A stretch of 64,000 nucleotides of DNA from G963665925 sp963678925 (GTDB taxonomy: Bacteria > Bacillota > Clostridia > Peptostreptococcales > Acidaminobacteraceae), in NCBI GenBank assembly GCA_963678925.1, contig OY787533.1:4749540-4813539 (forward strand), written 5' to 3'. A model generated the notes under the pieces. The model saw only the letters and a list, made by a program, of their open reading frames with translations. It did not search any database and was not told where the DNA came from. Position 1 is the stretch's first letter; every line of letters starts with the position of its first letter. The position numbers and the translations under genes are program-made. Positions 60,957 to 64,000 of this stretch are shown here, piece after piece.

Positions 60957-62057
60957 TTATTCTTTTAATATGGACTCCAGTGTCTTCACGATGATATCAA
61001 GTGCATCTTTCCCCGGAAGTCTCCTGCAGCTTTCGCGTATCTTCTCTGGTTTCTCAGGATTCGCAATGAAATCCTCAATGGTAGAAAGTACATGGGATGC
61101 ATTCAAATCCTTTTCAAGCATGACAATGCCAGCGCCAATCTTTTCCATGGACCTTGCGTTGTACTCCTGATGGTTGTCCTTTACATTCGGCGATGGAATG
61201 AGAATCGCCGGTGTGCCGGTTATGCCAATCTCAGCCAGGGTTGAGGCGCCTGTGCGCGTGATCATCAAATCGGCCGCGCCCATGTATCCAGGCATGTCAT
61301 ACACATAAGGTATGATGATGATATTCTCATCGAACACAAGACGCATATCCTGCAGCTGTTTCATGAACTTTTCATAATAGGCTTTGCCGGTAACATGAAC
61401 AACCTTGACATCTTTACGTCCACTCAGCTTGGTCATAATGTCAATCATGACATCGTTGAGTTTTTTAGCGCCACCGCTTCCGCCAGCGGAAAGCACTGTA
61501 AAGGCATCATCAAGCCCCACGCGGTCTCTGCATGTTTTCTTATCAAGACCATAGAACTCCTGTCGGACCGGATTTCCAGTAAGCACAACTTTGTCCTGTG
61601 ACTTAAAGGCATTTCTGCTCTCTTCGAAGCTGATCATAACCCTGTCCACAACGTGGCTCAACATCTTGTTGGCTCTGCCCGGAAACGCGTTGGCTTCATG
61701 CACCGCTGTCTTTACGCCCATGAGGGCACCCACAAACATGACCGGACCTGAAACGTATCCGCCGGTACCAACAATCATATCTGGCTTGTAGTCCTTGATA
61801 ATGCGTCGCGCCTCCAGGAGGCTTGAAAACAGACTCACGAAATGTCGAACCAGCCCTCGCAGGCCTGGCTTTTTATATTCAATGGAAATAGGTTCAAAAC
61901 GGATTCCCAGTTTGGGAACCAGGTCCGATTCCAGCCCTTGTTTTCGTCCTACATATAATATCTTCGTACTCGGATGTTCTTTCTTATAAGCTTCGGCTAT
62001 GGATACGGCAGGATAGATGTGACCGCCCGTTCCACCACCTGTTACAATCATTTTCAT
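60957..62057 (-). CDS. murG: Lipid II synthase MurG (UDP-GlcNAc transferase)
   Basis: Adds GlcNAc to lipid I at the inner membrane face. The protein (ATG 62057, 366 residues, AGGGG 8 nt upstream) has G-G-T-G-G-H-I-Y-P-A near the start, the second G-G-S-G-G-A, and R-T-G-A-S-T-L-A-E in the UDP-binding domain. The open frame upstream overlaps ftsW and lacks an SD. Confidence 0.96.
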   Translation of the reverse strand: MKMIVTGGGTGGHIYPAVSIAEAYKKEHPSTKILYVGRKQGLESDLVPKLGIRFEPISIEYKKPGLRGLVRHFVSLFSSLLEARRIIKDYKPDMIVGTGGYVSGPVMFVGALMGVKTAVHEANAFPGRANKMLSHVVDRVMISFEESRNAFKSQDKVVLTGNPVRQEFYGLDKKTCRDRVGLDDAFTVLSAGGSGGAKKLNDVMIDIMTKLSGRKDVKVVHVTGKAYYEKFMKQLQDMRLVFDENIIIIPYVYDMPGYMGAADLMITRTGASTLAEIGITGTPAILIPSPNVKDNHQEYNARSMEKIGAGIVMLEKDLNASHVLSTIEDFIANPEKPEKIRESCRRLPGKDALDIIVKTLESILKE

Positions 62058-62068
62058 ATACGTAACCC

Positions 62069-63163
62069 CTATTCCGTCAATGTATACTGTGAAATATTTA
62101 ACAGTATTCCCATGCATCCCATCAGAATTAACAAGGAACTGCCCCCAAAACTGATAAATGGAAGTGGTATACCCGTAACAGGCATAGAGCTTGTCGCTAC
62201 TGAAATATTAATAATGACCTGAAAACTGATCATGGCAACAATTCCTGTTGCCACCAATGTACCAAACAAATCCGGTGCATTTACCGCAATTTTCACACCT
62301 CTGTATATCAATATGAAAAAGAGCAGTATGACAAGCACACACCCGATAAATCCAAACTCTTCCCCTACCGTTGCAAAGATAAAGTCATTTTGGGGCTCTG
62401 GTATGTAAAGCTTGTTCTGAACACTTTGCCCGATACCCACGCCAAAAATACCGCCTGATCCAAGGGCGTATAGAGACTGAATAACCTGCCACCCCGCACC
62501 ATCCGCATAGTCGAAGGGATTCATAAAAGCCATGACACGAGCCCTTCTATAATCCGCACTGAATGCAAATGCAGTAAATGCACCCACGCCCAGCACCGCC
62601 AGCCCCATGAGTTGGTCAAGGCGTGCACCGGCAACAAAAACCATGGACATGATAATAAGCGTAATCGTAATTGCAGTCGACAGATTTGGCTGCAGGATAA
62701 TTAAACCGAAGAAAGCACCCACCAGCAAGAGATACGGCAAAATGCCCACAGTAAACTTTTTAAGATGCTGCCTGTTATTGGCAAGACTGTGTGCCGTAAA
62801 TATTATCGCACTGATTTTCGCTACTTCCGAGGGCATGAAAGAGTTCGACCCTATAAAAATCCATCTTCGGGCACCATTAATTGATGTACCGACTGGCGTC
62901 AGAACCAAAATGAGCAGCAAAAGGCTCACACCGAGCAACATTGGCGCAAAGCGTCTGTATACTCGGTAAGGAACCATTGCAACTACAATCATGATTACAA
63001 GACCTGCAATTGCGAATTTCAAATCCTTAAAGAAAAAATAGTATTTGTCCTGCCACTGTGACATTGCTACGTAAAAGCTGGCACTGAAAACCATCATGAC
63101 TCCAATAACCAGAAGCAAAATCACTGTAACAAACAAAACCAGATCCATGGCGTGGCGTTTCAT
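62069..63163 (-). CDS. ftsW: SEDS family glycosyltransferase FtsW (SpoVE-like)
   Basis: Polymerises lipid II into septal glycan with a partner PBP. The 364-residue protein has about ten membrane helices, the conserved N-G-A-R-R-W, and the C-terminal motif P-V-T-G-I-P-L-P-F-I-S-F-G-G-S-S. It lies 2 nt after murD and 11 nt before murG, the dcw order. The name SpoVE is also used for this position in spore formers. Confidence 0.94.
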   Translation of the reverse strand: MKRHAMDLVLFVTVILLLVIGVMMVFSASFYVAMSQWQDKYYFFFKDLKFAIAGLVIMIVVAMVPYRVYRRFAPMLLGVSLLLLILVLTPVGTSINGARRWIFIGSNSFMPSEVAKISAIIFTAHSLANNRQHLKKFTVGILPYLLLVGAFFGLIILQPNLSTAITITLIIMSMVFVAGARLDQLMGLAVLGVGAFTAFAFSADYRRARVMAFMNPFDYADGAGWQVIQSLYALGSGGIFGVGIGQSVQNKLYIPEPQNDFIFATVGEEFGFIGCVLVILLFFILIYRGVKIAVNAPDLFGTLVATGIVAMISFQVIINISVATSSMPVTGIPLPFISFGGSSLLILMGCMGILLNISQYTLTE

Positions 63164-63165
63164 GC

Positions 63166-64000
63166 CTAATGCCCCCTCAAAGCTTCAAAACACTGCTTAA
63201 AATGATCGCCTCTATGCTCAAAGCTCGGATACATATCCCAGCTCGCACACGCCGGAGAAAGGAGAATTGCATCGCCCGGCTTTGCTGTTTCAAATGCCCT
63301 GTTTACAGCCTCACTCAAATCAGAAACCTTAAGCACTGATTCATAGCCATTATCAAGCGCTGTTTTAATAAGGATGTCAGAAGTCTCTCCAAATACAATC
63401 AGCTGCTTTATTTTGTCATCAAACGCATTGATGAAATCATCAAATTCACTGCCCTTATCCATACCGCCAGCAATTAGGACAGTCGGTCTGTCCATGGCGC
63501 GTACCGCTACCATGGATGCATCTGGGTTTGTCCCTTTTGAGTCGTTGAAAAATACGACCTCATCAAGCTCTCCCACCCACTCTATTCTATGGGCAACGCC
63601 TTTGAACTCCCTAAGCGCACGTGCTATCGATGCGGTATCAACCCCCGAATAATAAGCCAGCGCACTTGCAGCGAGCGCATTTTCCACATTGTGATTTCCC
63701 GGAATGAAAATTTGATCCACAGGAAGAACTTCAACAGGTTCAGCGTCCTTATCAGCTTTTATCATGACCTTGCCATCAGAAACATATACCCCTTCAGACA
63801 GGATTTCCTTGCGACTGAAATACACAACACGTCCCGGACTTCTCTTCGCTAGGTCTCGTGTCTTTTCATCATCGTAATTCAGTATAAGGATATCGCTTTC
63901 TGTATGGTTCTCAAATATTCTGCATTTTGCATCTATGTAATTTTCCATCGTTTTGTGACGGTTCAAATGATCAGGCGTTAAATTGAGTATTGCAGCAACC
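63166..64000 (-). CDS. murD: UDP-MurNAc-L-alanine:D-glutamate ligase, N-terminus outside the window
   Basis: Adds D-Glu in peptidoglycan precursor synthesis. Only the C-terminal ~277 of about 450 residues are visible. The frame runs past the window edge with A-A-I-L-N-L-T-P-D-H-L-N-R-H, the MurD middle-domain motif, and then G-N-H-N-V-E-N-A-L-A-A and N-D-S-K-G-T-N-P-D-A. A TTG near 63966 is not the true start. Confidence 0.95.
   Translation of the reverse strand, partial: VAAILNLTPDHLNRHKTMENYIDAKCRIFENHTESDILILNYDDEKTRDLAKRSPGRVVYFSRKEILSEGVYVSDGKVMIKADKDAEPVEVLPVDQIFIPGNHNVENALAASALAYYSGVDTASIARALREFKGVAHRIEWVGELDEVVFFNDSKGTNPDASMVAVRAMDRPTVLIAGGMDKGSEFDDFINAFDDKIKQLIVFGETSDILIKTALDNGYESVLKVSDLSEAVNRAFETAKPGDAILLSPACASWDMYPSFEHRGDHFKQCFEALRGH

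Noticed and set aside
1..64000. tRNA, rRNA, insertion sequences or prophage genes
   Set aside because: None could be recognised by eye on either strand. The long intergenic regions show no cloverleaf and no transposase or integrase frame was found.

Overview
The window is a chromosomal segment of a low-to-moderate G+C Firmicute of the class Clostridia. The gene families and their order support this: FapR-controlled fatty-acid genes, PrkC/PrpC, YloU-FakA, DivIVA, SepF, a T-box in front of ileS, NrdR, small basic protein with DUF881 proteins, YugP, RqcH, and a DUF512 radical-SAM protein. Gene order follows the Bacillus/Clostridium dcw-ylm-ylo chromosomal arms. No sporulation gene (spoIIGA, sigE, sigG) follows ftsZ, which hints at a non-spore-former. 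The genus cannot be fixed from the sequence alone. Nearly all genes lie on the minus strand; only tmcAL, rpmB and rqcH are on the plus strand.

Layout from left to right. 1-5760: fatty-acid and phospholipid operon fapR-plsX-fabH-fabD-fabG-acpP-fabF (fabF cut by the window edge), with a sigma-A promoter and FapR operators. 6025-12455: accessory two-gene unit, a copper-amine-oxidase-N-like secreted protein followed by an 1866-residue multidomain surface protein. 12456-13228: non-coding DNA with two 93-bp direct repeats and a 62-nt near-perfect palindrome. 13229-17230: rpmF, yceD, ackA and the divergent tmcAL. 17302-26072: coaD, rsmD, recG, fakA, yloU, divergent rpmB, thiN, rpe, rsgA. 26201-38993: prkC, prpC, rsmB, yugP, fmt, def, priA, coaBC, rpoZ, gmk, yicC, dapF, with rqcH divergent at 39186. 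41140-46930: pyrR, rluD, a GNAT acetyltransferase, and ileS behind an AUC T-box. 46917-54111: divIVA, ylmH, ylmG, sepF, ylmE, an HlyD-like protein, a small membrane protein, gpsA, der. 54113-64000: DUF512 protein, pgeF, nrdR, ftsZ, sbp, two DUF881 genes, ftsQ, murG, ftsW and a partial murD.

The genes cover membrane-lipid supply (FapR, PlsX, FabHDG, ACP, FabF, FakA, GpsA), cell-wall precursor synthesis and division (MurD, MurG, FtsW, FtsQ, FtsZ, SepF, DivIVA), translation (IleRS, Fmt, Def, RsmB, RsmD, RluD, RqcH, L28, L32) and signalling (PrkC/PrpC, RsgA). No ftsA lies between ftsQ and ftsZ and no plsY lies by gpsA.

The points most worth a second look are an IleRS of type 2 whose HIGH motif reads G-I-H-H (the GXHH form linked to mupirocin hyper-resistance); the accessory surface-protein block inserted between rpmF and fapR, genes usually adjacent in related genomes; a Trp/His/Tyr-rich patch and three repeated helical/beta module pairs in that protein; the paired repeats and palindrome next to it; and several perfect dyads overlapping or near promoters.
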